DNA of 64,000 nucleotides from Thioclava pacifica DSM 10166 (GCF_000714535.1 NZ_AUND01000023.1:434001-498000); one strand, 5' to 3'. Positions 41,046 through 51,281 are shown, numbered from the stretch's first letter. Notes: generated by a model from the letters alone, not told the origin. Translations and numbers: made by a program.

Positions 41046-42095
41046 TTAGTCGAAACTGCCGGTCACGCGGCCCAGCAGCATGAAAGCGCGGGCGGTTCGG
41101 GTTTCGGCCATTTCAGCGATCTCCTGATCGGAGGCGTTCTTCTCGAACTCGGCGAAGGTGCGGTCGAACTGGCGCAGGAAATGGTGGGCGGCGTCGCGGA
41201 AGATCGTATCGCCGCGCATCCGGCCGGCGGTCAGAGCGAGCGAGGAGCGGTCGCGGATGCCGCCAAGCGAGGCGATCTCGCGGCCCCGCTCGCCTTGGGC
41301 GAAACGGCGCCAGAGCTCGGGGCGAGCGCGGTCGGGCTTGAGATCGTCCATGTAGATGCCGTCCTGCGCGAGCAGGTTGAGAACGTCCTGCGCCGAACGC
41401 AGCAGTTTTGCCGTGGCGCGATCCTCGAGTGCGCGGCGCAGCGCGCGGAAGCCGTCCGCGTCATCGGGCGAATCGGGGAAGTTGAGGGCGCGGACGAAAT
41501 CGGCGACCGAGATCGGGCTGCGCAATTCCTCGGCCGGGGTGCCGAGAGCGAGCATTGGTTCACTGTCATCAGAACGAGCGGGCGGAGGCGCGACCAGCGC
41601 CGCTTTGCGATCGGCCGAGGGTTGGCTTGCCTGCGCGTCGCGGCGCGAAGCAAAAGTTGCGATCGTGGTCTCGGCCTGGCGGGTGACGGCTGCGATTTCC
41701 TCGAGCTTCTTCTCGACATTCTGGTCGCTGCGCAGTGCCTGCTGGTTGAGCCAGGCCATGCGCATCGCTTCGACCGATTGCTTCAGGGCGGCCGCTTCGG
41801 CCCGCATTTCGCGGCTCGCACGGGCGGTTACGGCGGCGATCCAGATCATCGCGATCGGAAGCGCCATGCCGACGAGCAGGCTCACGGTGTTGAACAGAGA
41901 GGCCGTTGAGGCCACGCCGGGGGCGAAGAACCAGAACCCCGCGACCATCGCGAGCCACAGAAGCGTCAGGCCGAGCGCGATCCATTCGACGCGCCCGGGG
42001 CCGCGGCCCGAGGGTTCGGCGGGCGCGGGCGCAGAGGGTGTCTGCGCGCCGAGAACGGAGATTTTCTCCTTGAGCCGATCCGCGGGTCTTCCCAT
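41046..42095 (-). CDS. membrane protein with coiled coil, unknown function
   Basis: A 349-residue protein: a short Pro-rich cytoplasmic N-terminus, two hydrophobic helices (about 36-58 and 66-88), a coiled-coil stretch (about 92-155, rich in Arg/Glu/Ala/Gln) and a soluble C-terminal domain (about 180-345, with SPISVADFVRALNFPDSPDDADGFRALRRALED and a terminal helical part). I do not recognise a named domain; the layout suggests an envelope-tethered structural or regulatory protein. SD GGAAGGGGG precedes the ATG. greA is 39 nt upstream on the same strand, so co-transcription is likely. Confidence 0.75.
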   Translation of the reverse strand: MGRPADRLKEKISVLGAQTPSAPAPAEPSGRGPGRVEWIALGLTLLWLAMVAGFWFFAPGVASTASLFNTVSLLVGMALPIAMIWIAAVTARASREMRAEAAALKQSVEAMRMAWLNQQALRSDQNVEKKLEEIAAVTRQAETTIATFASRRDAQASQPSADRKAALVAPPPARSDDSEPMLALGTPAEELRSPISVADFVRALNFPDSPDDADGFRALRRALEDRATAKLLRSAQDVLNLLAQDGIYMDDLKPDRARPELWRRFAQGERGREIASLGGIRDRSSLALTAGRMRGDTIFRDAAHHFLRQFDRTFAEFEKNASDQEIAEMAETRTARAFMLLGRVTGSFD

Positions 42096-42134
42096 AGCCC
42101 CCTTCCGTGCCGTGGCGTCTTGTCGAGACGGGTC

Positions 42135-42605
42135 TCAGACAAAGTCGATCTTGAGGATCTCGTAGGCCTTGTCACCCCCCGGCGTGCGCACTTCGACCGA
42201 GTCGCCCTCGTCCTTGCCGATCAGTGCCCGCGCAAGCGGCGATTTCATGTTCAGCTTGCCCTTTTCGAGGTCAGCTTCGGGTTCGCCCACAATCTGGTAG
42301 GTCTTTTCCTCGTCGGTATCCTCGTCGACGATGGTCACGGTCGCGCCGAATTTCACCGCGCCCGTCATTTTCGTCGGGTCGATCACCTCCGAGCGGCCCA
42401 GAAGGCTCTCGATTTCCTTGATCCGGCCTTCGATGAAGCCCTGCTTCTCGCGTGCGGAATGGTATTCGGCATTCTCCGAAAGGTCGCCCAATTCGCGCGC
42501 TTCCGCGATCGCCGCGATGATCGCCGGGCGTTCCTCGGACTTGAGTTTTTTCAATTCTTGACTGAGCGCGTCGTAACCCGCGCGCGTCATCGGCACTTTT
42601 TCCAT
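42135..42605 (-). CDS. greA: transcription elongation factor GreA
   Basis: A 156-residue factor that rescues backtracked RNA polymerase by stimulating transcript cleavage. The N-terminal coiled coil includes [46 protein letters not shown], with the conserved acidic tip D-LSENAEY. The C-terminal FKBP-like domain ends [32 protein letters not shown]. The ATG at 42605 has GGGAG upstream; a longer reading has no support. Followed by the 41046-42095 membrane-protein gene. Confidence 0.97.
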   Translation of the reverse strand: MEKVPMTRAGYDALSQELKKLKSEERPAIIAAIAEARELGDLSENAEYHSAREKQGFIEGRIKEIESLLGRSEVIDPTKMTGAVKFGATVTIVDEDTDEEKTYQIVGEPEADLEKGKLNMKSPLARALIGKDEGDSVEVRTPGGDKAYEILKIDFV

Positions 42606-42715
42606 GGAAGGCTCCCGAATTCGGAACTGTCCCCAATTCAGGGCATCTAAATCTGGTCTGCCCACCCGAAGTCAAGTGGACAGCGCGATTTTCCCCGGAT
42701 TCGGCGAGGATGCAG

Positions 42716-42764
42716 GCGCAATATTATTGCGCGGCATCGCAGCGTAACAATTGCCTCGTTACGC
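42716..42764 (+). promoter_or_regulatory. two palindromes upstream of the ETF-QO gene
   Basis: GCGCAATATTATTGCGC (42716-42732, 7-bp arms, 3-nt centre) and GCGTAACAATTGCCTCGTTACGC (arms GCGTAAC/GTTACGC at 42742-42748 and 42758-42764). They lie 26 nt apart and about 55-100 nt before the start. They are probably operators; the CGTAA half-site also appears in the fad and MerR upstream sites. Confidence 0.5.
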
Positions 42765-42818
42765 AAGGTAGGCTAGTCAGTCGGCAAAGCTGGAATGGCA
42801 AGCCAAGGGGTTTGGGAC

Positions 42819-44465
42819 ATGACCGAAGTGACGCGCGAGTCGATGGAATATGATGTGGTGATCGTGGGCGCGGGGCCGGCAGGCCTCTCGGCGGCGATCC
42901 GTCTCAAGCAGATCGACCCGGAGCTCGAGGTCGTCGTGCTCGAAAAAGGCTCGGAAGTGGGCGCACATATCCTCTCGGGTGCGGTGCTCGACACGAGCGG
43001 TCTCGACAAGCTGATCCCGGACTGGAAGGACAAGGGCGCGCCGATCACCGTCCCGGTGAAGAAGGACAACTTCTACATGCTGGGCGAGGCCGGGGCGATG
43101 CGCATCCCGAACTGGCCGATGCCGCCCCTGATGTCGAACCACGGCAAATACATCGTCTCGATGGGCAATGTCTGCCGCTGGATGGCCGAGCAGGCCGAAG
43201 AGCTGGGCGTCGAGATCTTCCCGGGCATGGCCGCGTCCGAGATCGTCTGGGATGGCGACCGGGTGGCCGGTGTCGTCGCGGGCGAGTTCGGCAAGGAAGC
43301 CGATGGCTCGGAAGGTCCGGGCTACGAGCCGGGCATGGAGCTGCGCGGCAAATATGTGATGATCGCCGAGGGCGTGCGCGGTTCTCTCGCCAAGGTGGTG
43401 ATGGAAAAGCACAACCTCTCGGACGGTCACTGCCCGCAGAAATTCGGTCTCGGCATGAAGGAAATCTGGGAGATCGACCCGGCCAAGCATCGCGAAGGCA
43501 CCGTGACCCACACGATGGGCTGGCCGCTGGGCAGCAATGCGGGCGGCGGGTCGTTCATCTACCATCTCGAGAACAACCAGGTTTACGTCGGCTTCGTCGT
43601 CCATTTGAACTACGAGAACCCCTATCTCTATCCCTACATGGAGTTCCAGCGCTTCAAGCATCACCCGATGGTCGCGGAGCTTCTCGAGGGCGGCAAGCGC
43701 GTGGCTTATGGCGCGCGCGCGATCTCGGAGGGCGGCTGGCAGTCGATCCCGAAGCTGACCGTGCCGGGCGCGGTGCTGCTGGGCTGCTCGGCGGGGCTCG
43801 TGAACGTGCCGCGCATCAAGGGCAACCACAATGCGATGCTCTCCGGCATTGCGGCGGCGGAAGCGGCGGCGGCGGCGATCAAGGGCGGGCGCTCGGGCGA
43901 CGAGCTCACTGAATACGAGGCCGATCTGCGCTCGGGCCCGATCGCGACCGATCTCAAGAAGGTCCGCAACGTGAAGCCGATGTGGTCGAAATGGGGGATG
44001 ATCCCGTCCCTCGTCTTCGGCGGGCTCGACATGTGGACGAACGATCTCTTTGGCTTCTCGCTCTTCGGCACGCTCAAACATGGCAAGTCCGATGCGAAAG
44101 CGACCGGCGAGGCGAAGAACTTCAAGGAAATCGAGTATCCCAAGCCCGATGGCAAGCTCAGCTTTGATCGTCTGACCAATGTGAGCTTCTCGTTCACCAA
44201 CCACGAGGAAAGCCAGCCCTGCCACCTGAAGCTGAAGGACCCGTCGGTTCCGATCTCGGTGAACCTGCCGAAATTCGCCGAGCCCGCGCAGCGCTACTGC
44301 CCGGCGGGTGTCTATGAGGTGATCGGCGAGGGGGCCGAGGCGAAGTTCCAGATCAATTTCCAGAACTGCGTCCACTGCAAGACCTGTGACATCAAGGACC
44401 CGAGCCAGAACATCAACTGGACCACCCCGCAGGGTGGCGACGGGCCGAACTACCCGAACATGTAA
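42819..44465 (+). CDS. electron transfer flavoprotein:ubiquinone oxidoreductase
   Basis: A 548-residue membrane-associated enzyme that takes electrons from ETF (reduced by acyl-CoA and N-methyl-amine dehydrogenases) and gives them to ubiquinone. VVIVGAGPAGLSAAIRLKQ is the FAD-binding N-terminus; GCSAGLVNVPRIKGNHNAMLSG is the conserved central motif. The C-terminal part has the [4Fe-4S] Cys set (YCPAGVYE, NCVHCKTCDIKDPSQNI). The ATG at 42819 has AAGGGG upstream and gives the usual ~549-residue length; an ATG at 42795 is less likely. Two palindromes precede it and a terminator follows. Confidence 0.96.
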   Translation: MTEVTRESMEYDVVIVGAGPAGLSAAIRLKQIDPELEVVVLEKGSEVGAHILSGAVLDTSGLDKLIPDWKDKGAPITVPVKKDNFYMLGEAGAMRIPNWPMPPLMSNHGKYIVSMGNVCRWMAEQAEELGVEIFPGMAASEIVWDGDRVAGVVAGEFGKEADGSEGPGYEPGMELRGKYVMIAEGVRGSLAKVVMEKHNLSDGHCPQKFGLGMKEIWEIDPAKHREGTVTHTMGWPLGSNAGGGSFIYHLENNQVYVGFVVHLNYENPYLYPYMEFQRFKHHPMVAELLEGGKRVAYGARAISEGGWQSIPKLTVPGAVLLGCSAGLVNVPRIKGNHNAMLSGIAAAEAAAAAIKGGRSGDELTEYEADLRSGPIATDLKKVRNVKPMWSKWGMIPSLVFGGLDMWTNDLFGFSLFGTLKHGKSDAKATGEAKNFKEIEYPKPDGKLSFDRLTNVSFSFTNHEESQPCHLKLKDPSVPISVNLPKFAEPAQRYCPAGVYEVIGEGAEAKFQINFQNCVHCKTCDIKDPSQNINWTTPQGGDGPNYPNM

Positions 44466-44507
44466 GAGATGCGCCCGACGATCGGTCGGGCGGTCCGCAA
44501 CAAACGG

Positions 44508-44543
44508 AAGGGCGCGATCTCGGGTCGTGCCCTTTTCGTTTTG
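44508..44543 (+). terminator. intrinsic terminator of the ETF-QO gene
   Basis: AAGGGCGCGA, loop, TCGTGCCCTT, then TTCGTTTTGGG: a 10-bp stem with one mismatch. A second 7-bp hairpin GCCCGAC/GTCGGGC stands at 44473-44491. Confidence 0.8.
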
Positions 44544-44548
44544 GGGGA

Positions 44549-45193
44549 TCAGCCAGGCGTCGGAACCGCTTGGCGCAGCCCGGCCTCGAACCGTGCCAGC
44601 TCGCCGGTGCTCGGGCTGCGGCCTGTGTAGATCTCGACGTAATGCGGAATGCGCGAAAGTCGGGTTTCAAGGGTTTCCTCGGTGCGCATCGAGATATAGC
44701 CGATCTGAACGAGGTAGATCGTGCGGGCGCGGACATCGGCATCCACCACGTCATGGCCATGCGCGATCAGCATCGCGCGCAAGGCTTCTAACCGCTCCGC
44801 ATCCGCCTGCGCCAGCCGTGCGGCCATCGTCGGATCGCTCAGCCCCCAGGCGCGCGCTGCATATTCAAGTCCCGCATCGAACCCGCCCGAAAGAAAACAG
44901 GCCAGAACGTTGAGCATCGCCTCGGCCTCGGTCTCCGCATAGGCGCGGGTGGCGGCCAGAAGCGGCGCGGTGGTCGCGGCGTCCCAAGCGGTCGCAAGCG
45001 CGTCGAGCAGCGCCTCGCGGTCCTTGAAGAACCAGTAGAAGGACGTGCGCGACAAGCCGAGCCCCTTGGCCAGAGGCTGGATCTTCACCGCATCCACCCC
45101 GCCCTCGATCAGCGCGGCTTTCGCGGCCTCCAGCCAGCCCTCGCGTGAGCCGCGCCAGCCGGTGTCTTTTTCGGGATCGGAAGTGGTGTCCAT
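44549..45193 (-). CDS. TetR-family transcriptional regulator
   Basis: A 214-residue regulator. N-terminal helix-turn-helix: WLEAAKAALIEGGVDAVKIQPLAKGLGLSRTSFYWFFKDREALLDALATAW, with the TetR recognition helix SRTSFYWFF. The C-terminal ~150 residues are helical and would bind a ligand and dimerise. It is divergent from the DgcA-like flavoprotein gene with 113 nt between starts; an 11-bp perfect inverted repeat in that space is a probable operator for both. No SD is visible at its ATG, so translation may be leaderless. The ligand may be a pathway substrate or intermediate (inference). Confidence 0.9.
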   Translation of the reverse strand: MDTTSDPEKDTGWRGSREGWLEAAKAALIEGGVDAVKIQPLAKGLGLSRTSFYWFFKDREALLDALATAWDAATTAPLLAATRAYAETEAEAMLNVLACFLSGGFDAGLEYAARAWGLSDPTMAARLAQADAERLEALRAMLIAHGHDVVDADVRARTIYLVQIGYISMRTEETLETRLSRIPHYVEIYTGRSPSTGELARFEAGLRQAVPTPG

Positions 45194-45229
45194 AACGGCA
45201 GTTTAGCCGTTTCGCGCGGCGCCCTCAAG

Positions 45230-45274
45230 AAAATGTTCACCTATGAACCTAAACTTGACACATGTGAACATTTT
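45230..45274. promoter_or_regulatory. probable TetR operator: 11-bp inverted repeat
   Basis: AAAATGTTCAC (45230-45240) and GTGAACATTTT (45264-45274) are perfect reverse complements, 23 nt apart. The inner segment adds GTTCA-CCTA-TGAAC (45235-45248), CACATGTG (45259-45266) and a TTGACA -35-like hexamer (45255-45260). It lies midway between the divergent TetR and flavoprotein starts. Confidence 0.65.
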
Positions 45275-45306
45275 GTCAGACTGGCCGCGTAATCAGGAGA
45301 TTCCCC

Positions 45307-47343
45307 ATGTCCAGCGATCCGCTCCTTCAGCCCTATCAGCTCAAGCACCTCACGCTCCGCAACCGGTTCATGATCACCAGTCACGAGCCCGCTTATCCGG
45401 AAGACGGAATGCCGAAAGCGCGCTACCGCGCCTATCACGCGGAGCGGGCGAAGGCGGGGGTCGCGCTGACGATGACGGCGGGCTCGGCCTCCGTGGCGCG
45501 TGACAGCCCGCCGGTTTTCAACAATATCCTCGCGTGGAAAGACGAGGTCGTGGGCTGGATGAAGGAGCTCACCGACGAATGCCACGATCACGGCTGCGCG
45601 GTGATGATCCAGCTCACGCATCTGGGCCGCCGCACGCGCTGGGACAAGGCTGACTGGCTGCCGGTCGTTTCGCCCGGACATGAGCGCGAGGCGGCGCACC
45701 GGGCCTTCCCGAAAAAGGCCGAGGATTGGGACATCGCGCGGATCATCGAGGATTACGCCGATGCGGCCGAGCGGATGCAGGCGGCGGGGCTCGACGGGAT
45801 CGAGTTGCAGGCCTACGGGCACCTGATGGACCAGTTCTGGTCGCCGCTGACCAATGATCTCGACGGGCCCTATGGCGGCTCGCTCGAGAACCGGCTGCGC
45901 TTCACCTTCGACGTGCTGGAGGCGGTGCGCAAACGGGTGGGGCCGGAGTTCATCGTGGGCGTGCGCTATACCGGCGATGAAGACCTCGAGGGCGGGCTGA
46001 CCAAGGCCGACGGGCTGGAGATTTCGCGACGGCTGCGCGATAGCGGCATGGTTGATTTTCTCAACGTGGTGAAGGGCCATATCGACACCGATCCGGGCCT
46101 GACCGACACGATCCCGATCCAGGGGATGCGCTACGCGCCGCATCTCGATTTCGCGGGCGAGATCCGGGCCGCGACGCAATTCCCGACCTTCCACGCGGCG
46201 AAGATCCCCGACGTGGCCACCGCGCGCCATGCTATTGCGTCCGGCAAGCTCGACATGGTGGGGATGACCCGCGCGCATATGGCCGACCCGCATCTGGTCG
46301 CCAAGCTGATCGCGGGGCGTGAAGACGATATCCGGCCCTGCGTGGGCGCGAATTACTGCCTCGACCGGATCTATCAGGGAGGCATGGCGCTGTGCCTGCA
46401 CAACCCCGCGACGGGGCGGGAGTTGGAGGTCGGGCACGGGGTCGATCCCGCACCCGAGCGCAAACGTGTCACCGTGATCGGCGCAGGGCCGGGCGGGCTG
46501 GAAGCCGCCCGCGTTGCTGCCGAGCGCGGCCATGCCGTCACCGTTTTCGAGGCGGCCGATCAGCCCGGCGGGCAGATCCGTCTGACCGCGCTGGACGAAC
46601 GCCGCCGCGAGATGATCTCGATCACCCAGTGGCGCTACGAGCAATGCGCGAAGCTTGGCGTCACCTTCCGTTTCAACGAATTCGCCGAAGCGGCGGACGT
46701 GATTGCGACCGAGCCCGACGAGGTGATCGTCGCGACCGGGGGGCTGCCGCATACGGAGGTGCTCACCGAGGGGAATGATCTGGTGGTGTCGGCCTGGGAT
46801 ATCCTCTCGGGTGATGTGAAGCCGGGGCAGGACGTGCTGATCTTCGACGATGCGGGAGACAATCCGGGGCTTATGGCGGCCGACAGGATCTCCGCGACCG
46901 GGGCGAAGGTCGAGATCGTGACGCCGGACCGGGCCTTTGCGCCCGAAGTGATGGCGATGAACCTCGTGCCTTACATGCGCAACCTGCAGGGGCGCGACAC
47001 GACCTTCACCGTGACCTGGCGGCTAACCTCGGTGAAGCGCGAGGGCAACCGGCTGCGCGCGACACTCGGCAGCGATTATGGGAGTTTCACCCGCGAGCGG
47101 CTGGTCGATCAGGTCGTGGTCAATCACGGCACGCGGCCGCTCGATGAGCTGTATTTCGATCTCAAGCCGCTCTCGTCGAACCTGGGCGAGGTGGATTACG
47201 ACGCGCTCTCGACCGGGGGGGCGCAGGCGCTGCGACCCAATCCCGAGGGCGCGTTCCGGCTGTTCCGGATCGGCGATGCGGTGGCCGCGCGCAACACGCA
47301 CGCCGCGATCTACGATGCGCTGCGGCTGGTGAAGGGGCTGTAG
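45307..47343 (+). CDS. old-yellow-enzyme/TMADH-type N-demethylating flavoprotein (DgcA/StcD-like)
   Basis: A 678-residue two-part enzyme: N-terminal FMN (beta/alpha)8 barrel (about 1-370; e.g. MIQLTHLGRRTRW, DGIELQAYGHLMDQFWSP, GMTRAHMADPH), an Fe-S region, and a C-terminal NAD(P)/FAD-type domain (VTVIGAGPGGLEAARVAAERGH). The closest known types are dimethylglycine or N-methylproline demethylases and trimethylamine dehydrogenase. In the Fe-S region Cys345, Cys351 and Cys363 are present, but the position of the second Cys of TMADH (348) is Ala (CVGANYC). It is divergent from a TetR gene and next to GbcA/GbcB-like genes, which supports betaine or proline-betaine catabolism. Confidence 0.85.
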   Translation: MSSDPLLQPYQLKHLTLRNRFMITSHEPAYPEDGMPKARYRAYHAERAKAGVALTMTAGSASVARDSPPVFNNILAWKDEVVGWMKELTDECHDHGCAVMIQLTHLGRRTRWDKADWLPVVSPGHEREAAHRAFPKKAEDWDIARIIEDYADAAERMQAAGLDGIELQAYGHLMDQFWSPLTNDLDGPYGGSLENRLRFTFDVLEAVRKRVGPEFIVGVRYTGDEDLEGGLTKADGLEISRRLRDSGMVDFLNVVKGHIDTDPGLTDTIPIQGMRYAPHLDFAGEIRAATQFPTFHAAKIPDVATARHAIASGKLDMVGMTRAHMADPHLVAKLIAGREDDIRPCVGANYCLDRIYQGGMALCLHNPATGRELEVGHGVDPAPERKRVTVIGAGPGGLEAARVAAERGHAVTVFEAADQPGGQIRLTALDERRREMISITQWRYEQCAKLGVTFRFNEFAEAADVIATEPDEVIVATGGLPHTEVLTEGNDLVVSAWDILSGDVKPGQDVLIFDDAGDNPGLMAADRISATGAKVEIVTPDRAFAPEVMAMNLVPYMRNLQGRDTTFTVTWRLTSVKREGNRLRATLGSDYGSFTRERLVDQVVVNHGTRPLDELYFDLKPLSSNLGEVDYDALSTGGAQALRPNPEGAFRLFRIGDAVAARNTHAAIYDALRLVKGL

Positions 47344-47360
47344 GGCGAAGGGCGGACGCT

Positions 47361-47388
47361 GCCCGGGTTGCTTGCGGCGGACCCGGGC
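47361..47388. terminator. hairpin between convergent flavoprotein and gbcB-like genes
   Basis: GCCCGGGT, 12-nt loop, ACCCGGGC: an 8-bp perfect stem in the 62-nt convergent gap. The preceding GGACGCTGCCCGGG resembles a fragment of the family B repeat. There is no T-run. Confidence 0.5.
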
Positions 47389-47405
47389 AGATTATCGCTC
47401 GGGTC

Positions 47406-48491
47406 TCAGACCTCGACCTCTACTTCCCCGATCGGCTTCGAGCAGCAGGCGAGGATATAGCCCGCCGCTACGTCGTCTTCGGAGATGCCGCCATTGTGGA
47501 CCATGTGCACCTCGCCCTTGAGCTTGCGGGTCTTGCAGGTGCCGCAGACCCCGAAGGTGCAGCCCGAGGGGATGACGATACCGGCCCGGCGCGCGACGCC
47601 CAGAACCGTATCGGCTTCGGTGCATTGCGCCGTCACGCCCGAACGCGCGAAATGCAGCTGCGCGCTTGCCGTCTTGTCCGGTATGAGATCGTCGGTTTCC
47701 GGCACCTCGTCGGCGGTCTCGGCGGGGGCCGCGAAGCTCTCCTGATGGTAGCGATCCATGTCATAGCCGAGCCCGATCAGCATCTCGCGCACCGCCGTCA
47801 TGAAGCTTTCGGGTCCACAGCAATAGACCTCGCGTTCAAGGTAATCGCTTGCCATCAAACCGAGCATGATCTGGTTGAGCCGCCCGCGATAGCCGGTCCA
47901 GACCTGATAGGGATCCTCCTCGGAGACGATGAAATGCAGCTTCAGCCCCGGCACGCGCGCGGCCATGTTTTCCAGCCGGTTCCGAGCGATAATCTCGGAA
48001 GGGCGGCGCGCGCAGCTCACGAAACACACGTCGATATCGGTGCCGCGATCATAGAGGTAAGTGGTCATCGACAGCGTGGGCGTTATGCCCGACCCGGCCG
48101 AGATGAAGAGGTATTTCTTGCGCTCTTTCGGCGGCAGCGTGAAGACACCCGCCGGGCCCATCGCCTTGATCTTCATGCCCGGTTTCAGCTTGTCGAGCAT
48201 CCAGCGCGTGCCGAGGCTGCCGTCCTGCGCCTTCACAGTGATCGTGATCCCGAGCGGGCGCGAGGGCGAGGACGAGATCGTGTAGGTGCGCCAGAGCGGG
48301 CCACCGGGGACCGGCAGTTCCAGCGTCAGGAACTGCCCCGGCAGGTAGCGAAACATCGCCCCCGAGGGGGCGACGAAGCTGAACGTGACGGTATTGGGCG
48401 CCTCGGGCACCACCGCGCAGCATTCGAGCGGTTCGGCATCGGTCCAGATCCCGGCATCGTCCATGGCGCTCATTTCGACATGCTCGCTCAT
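47406..48491 (-). CDS. reductase of the Rieske N-demethylase (GbcB-like; FAD + C-terminal [2Fe-2S])
   Basis: A 361-residue electron-transfer protein: FAD domain with WRTYTISSSP (RxYS motif), NAD(P)-binding domain with LFISAGSGITPTLSM and YCCGPESFM, and a C-terminal plant-type ferredoxin domain with PSGCTFGVCGTCKTRKLKG (Cys-x4-Cys-x2-Cys) and ILACCSKP (last Cys). It would pass electrons from NAD(P)H to the Rieske oxygenase encoded 4 nt upstream. The domain order (reductase then ferredoxin) is that of GbcB, the glycine betaine monooxygenase reductase. It converges with the DgcA-like gene. Confidence 0.88.
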   Translation of the reverse strand: MSEHVEMSAMDDAGIWTDAEPLECCAVVPEAPNTVTFSFVAPSGAMFRYLPGQFLTLELPVPGGPLWRTYTISSSPSRPLGITITVKAQDGSLGTRWMLDKLKPGMKIKAMGPAGVFTLPPKERKKYLFISAGSGITPTLSMTTYLYDRGTDIDVCFVSCARRPSEIIARNRLENMAARVPGLKLHFIVSEEDPYQVWTGYRGRLNQIMLGLMASDYLEREVYCCGPESFMTAVREMLIGLGYDMDRYHQESFAAPAETADEVPETDDLIPDKTASAQLHFARSGVTAQCTEADTVLGVARRAGIVIPSGCTFGVCGTCKTRKLKGEVHMVHNGGISEDDVAAGYILACCSKPIGEVEVEV

Positions 48492-48495
48492 CGCC

Positions 48496-50157
<1,662 letters not shown>

Positions 50158-50496
50158 ATGAGCTACAAGGCCAAGATCGATGAGATGCGCAACGAGCTGC
50201 GCGCAATGTACCGGGCGATTCCCGACACCACCGCGGGCTTTGGTACGCTGTCGAAAGCGGTGAAGGAAAATGGCCCGCTCGACGTGAAGACCAAGGAGCT
50301 TCTGGCTGTCGGTATGGCGATCGTGCTGCGCTGCGAGCCTTGCATCAACTTCCATGTCGAGGCGTTGATGAAGGCCGGTGCGACCCGTGAGGAGCTGGGC
50401 GATGTGCTGGGCATGGCGATCCAGATGGGCGGCGGTCCGGCGGTGATGTATGCCGGTCATGCGCTCGGCTGCTGGGACGAACTGGCCGCAGCCTGA
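50158..50496 (+). CDS. AhpD/carboxymuconolactone-decarboxylase-family protein
   Basis: A 112-residue all-alpha protein with the AhpD-type redox motif: LRCEPCINFHVEAL gives Cys59, Cys62 and His66, with an upstream KTKELLAVGMAIVL acidic residue (Glu47). Such proteins form trimers or hexamers and reduce peroxides or related substrates via the Cys pair; specific function is unknown. SD AAGGAGACC is excellent. It is divergent from the GbcA-like operon. A formaldehyde or peroxide stress link is possible, since Rieske demethylation releases formaldehyde (inference). Confidence 0.88.
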   Translation: MSYKAKIDEMRNELRAMYRAIPDTTAGFGTLSKAVKENGPLDVKTKELLAVGMAIVLRCEPCINFHVEALMKAGATREELGDVLGMAIQMGGGPAVMYAGHALGCWDELAAA

Positions 50497-50599
50497 GCCC
50501 TGCTCATCTTTCGAGTGCGACAAGTTGTCTGGCCCGCAGCGGAAGTTGCGGGCCGCTACGTTTCAAGGCCAGAATGGATTTTCTCAAAGGACAGGACCG

Positions 50600-51223
50600 A
50601 TGAAATTTCTTGCCCCTCTCGCCGCTGCCATGGCTCTCGCGGCGGGCCCGCTTTTCGCTCAGGACGCCCCGGTTCCGGGAGTGGAATTCATGGCGCAATG
50701 GGATCTGAACGGCGATGGCAAAGTCACGCTGGAAGAGGCGCGCGAACGTCGCGGCGACATCTTCACCATGTTCGACCAGAACGAGGATGACAAATATTCC
50801 GCCGACGAAATCGCGATGATCGACGAGCACAAGGAACTGGAACGCGAGGCTGGCAAAGGTCCGGGTCACCAGCTCCCCGAAGGCATGCAGGCCGGTCAGG
50901 GTCAGGGCATGGGCCAGGGTCCCGGAAAAGGGATGGGCCCCGGCCAAGGTCCCGGCAAGGGCGGAATGGGCCCCGGGAAAGGCATGGGGCAAGGGATGGG
51001 CCAAGGCCCCGGTCAGGGCCGCGGTCTCGGGCCGGGCGGTAATGCGGCCTCGATCGCGGGTTTCGACGCGCCGGCTGCCGAAGGGCTGATGATCTTCGAC
51101 ACGAATGGTGACGGGGTGATCTCGCGCCAGGAATTCGTGGCGGGCACCGATCTTTGGTTCCGCATGCGCGACCGTAATGGCGACGGGGCGATCACCGAGG
51201 CAGATTTCGGCCCCGGTAACTGA
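50600..51223 (+). CDS. exported EF-hand protein with Gly/Met/Pro/Gln-rich linker
   Basis: A 207-residue protein with a Sec signal (MKFLAPLAAAMALAAGPLFAQ) and four EF-hand loops: DLNGDGKVTLEE, DQNEDDKYSADE, DTNGDGVISRQE and DRNGDGAITEAD. Between the second and third lies a ~55-residue low-complexity linker of repeated G-(M/P)-G-(Q/P/K)-G units (about 95-150). Likely a periplasmic calcium-binding protein; the linker may be flexible or self-associating. The ATG at 50600 is chosen because it gives a perfect signal peptide and AAAGGACAGGA lies upstream. It stands alone between the AhpD-like and GH25 genes. Confidence 0.82.
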   Translation: MKFLAPLAAAMALAAGPLFAQDAPVPGVEFMAQWDLNGDGKVTLEEARERRGDIFTMFDQNEDDKYSADEIAMIDEHKELEREAGKGPGHQLPEGMQAGQGQGMGQGPGKGMGPGQGPGKGGMGPGKGMGQGMGQGPGQGRGLGPGGNAASIAGFDAPAAEGLMIFDTNGDGVISRQEFVAGTDLWFRMRDRNGDGAITEADFGPGN

Positions 51224-51281
51224 TCGCCGCGACTCCCCTTCGGAAACGGCCCCCGGCAAGGCTTTGCCGATCGCTCTCATT

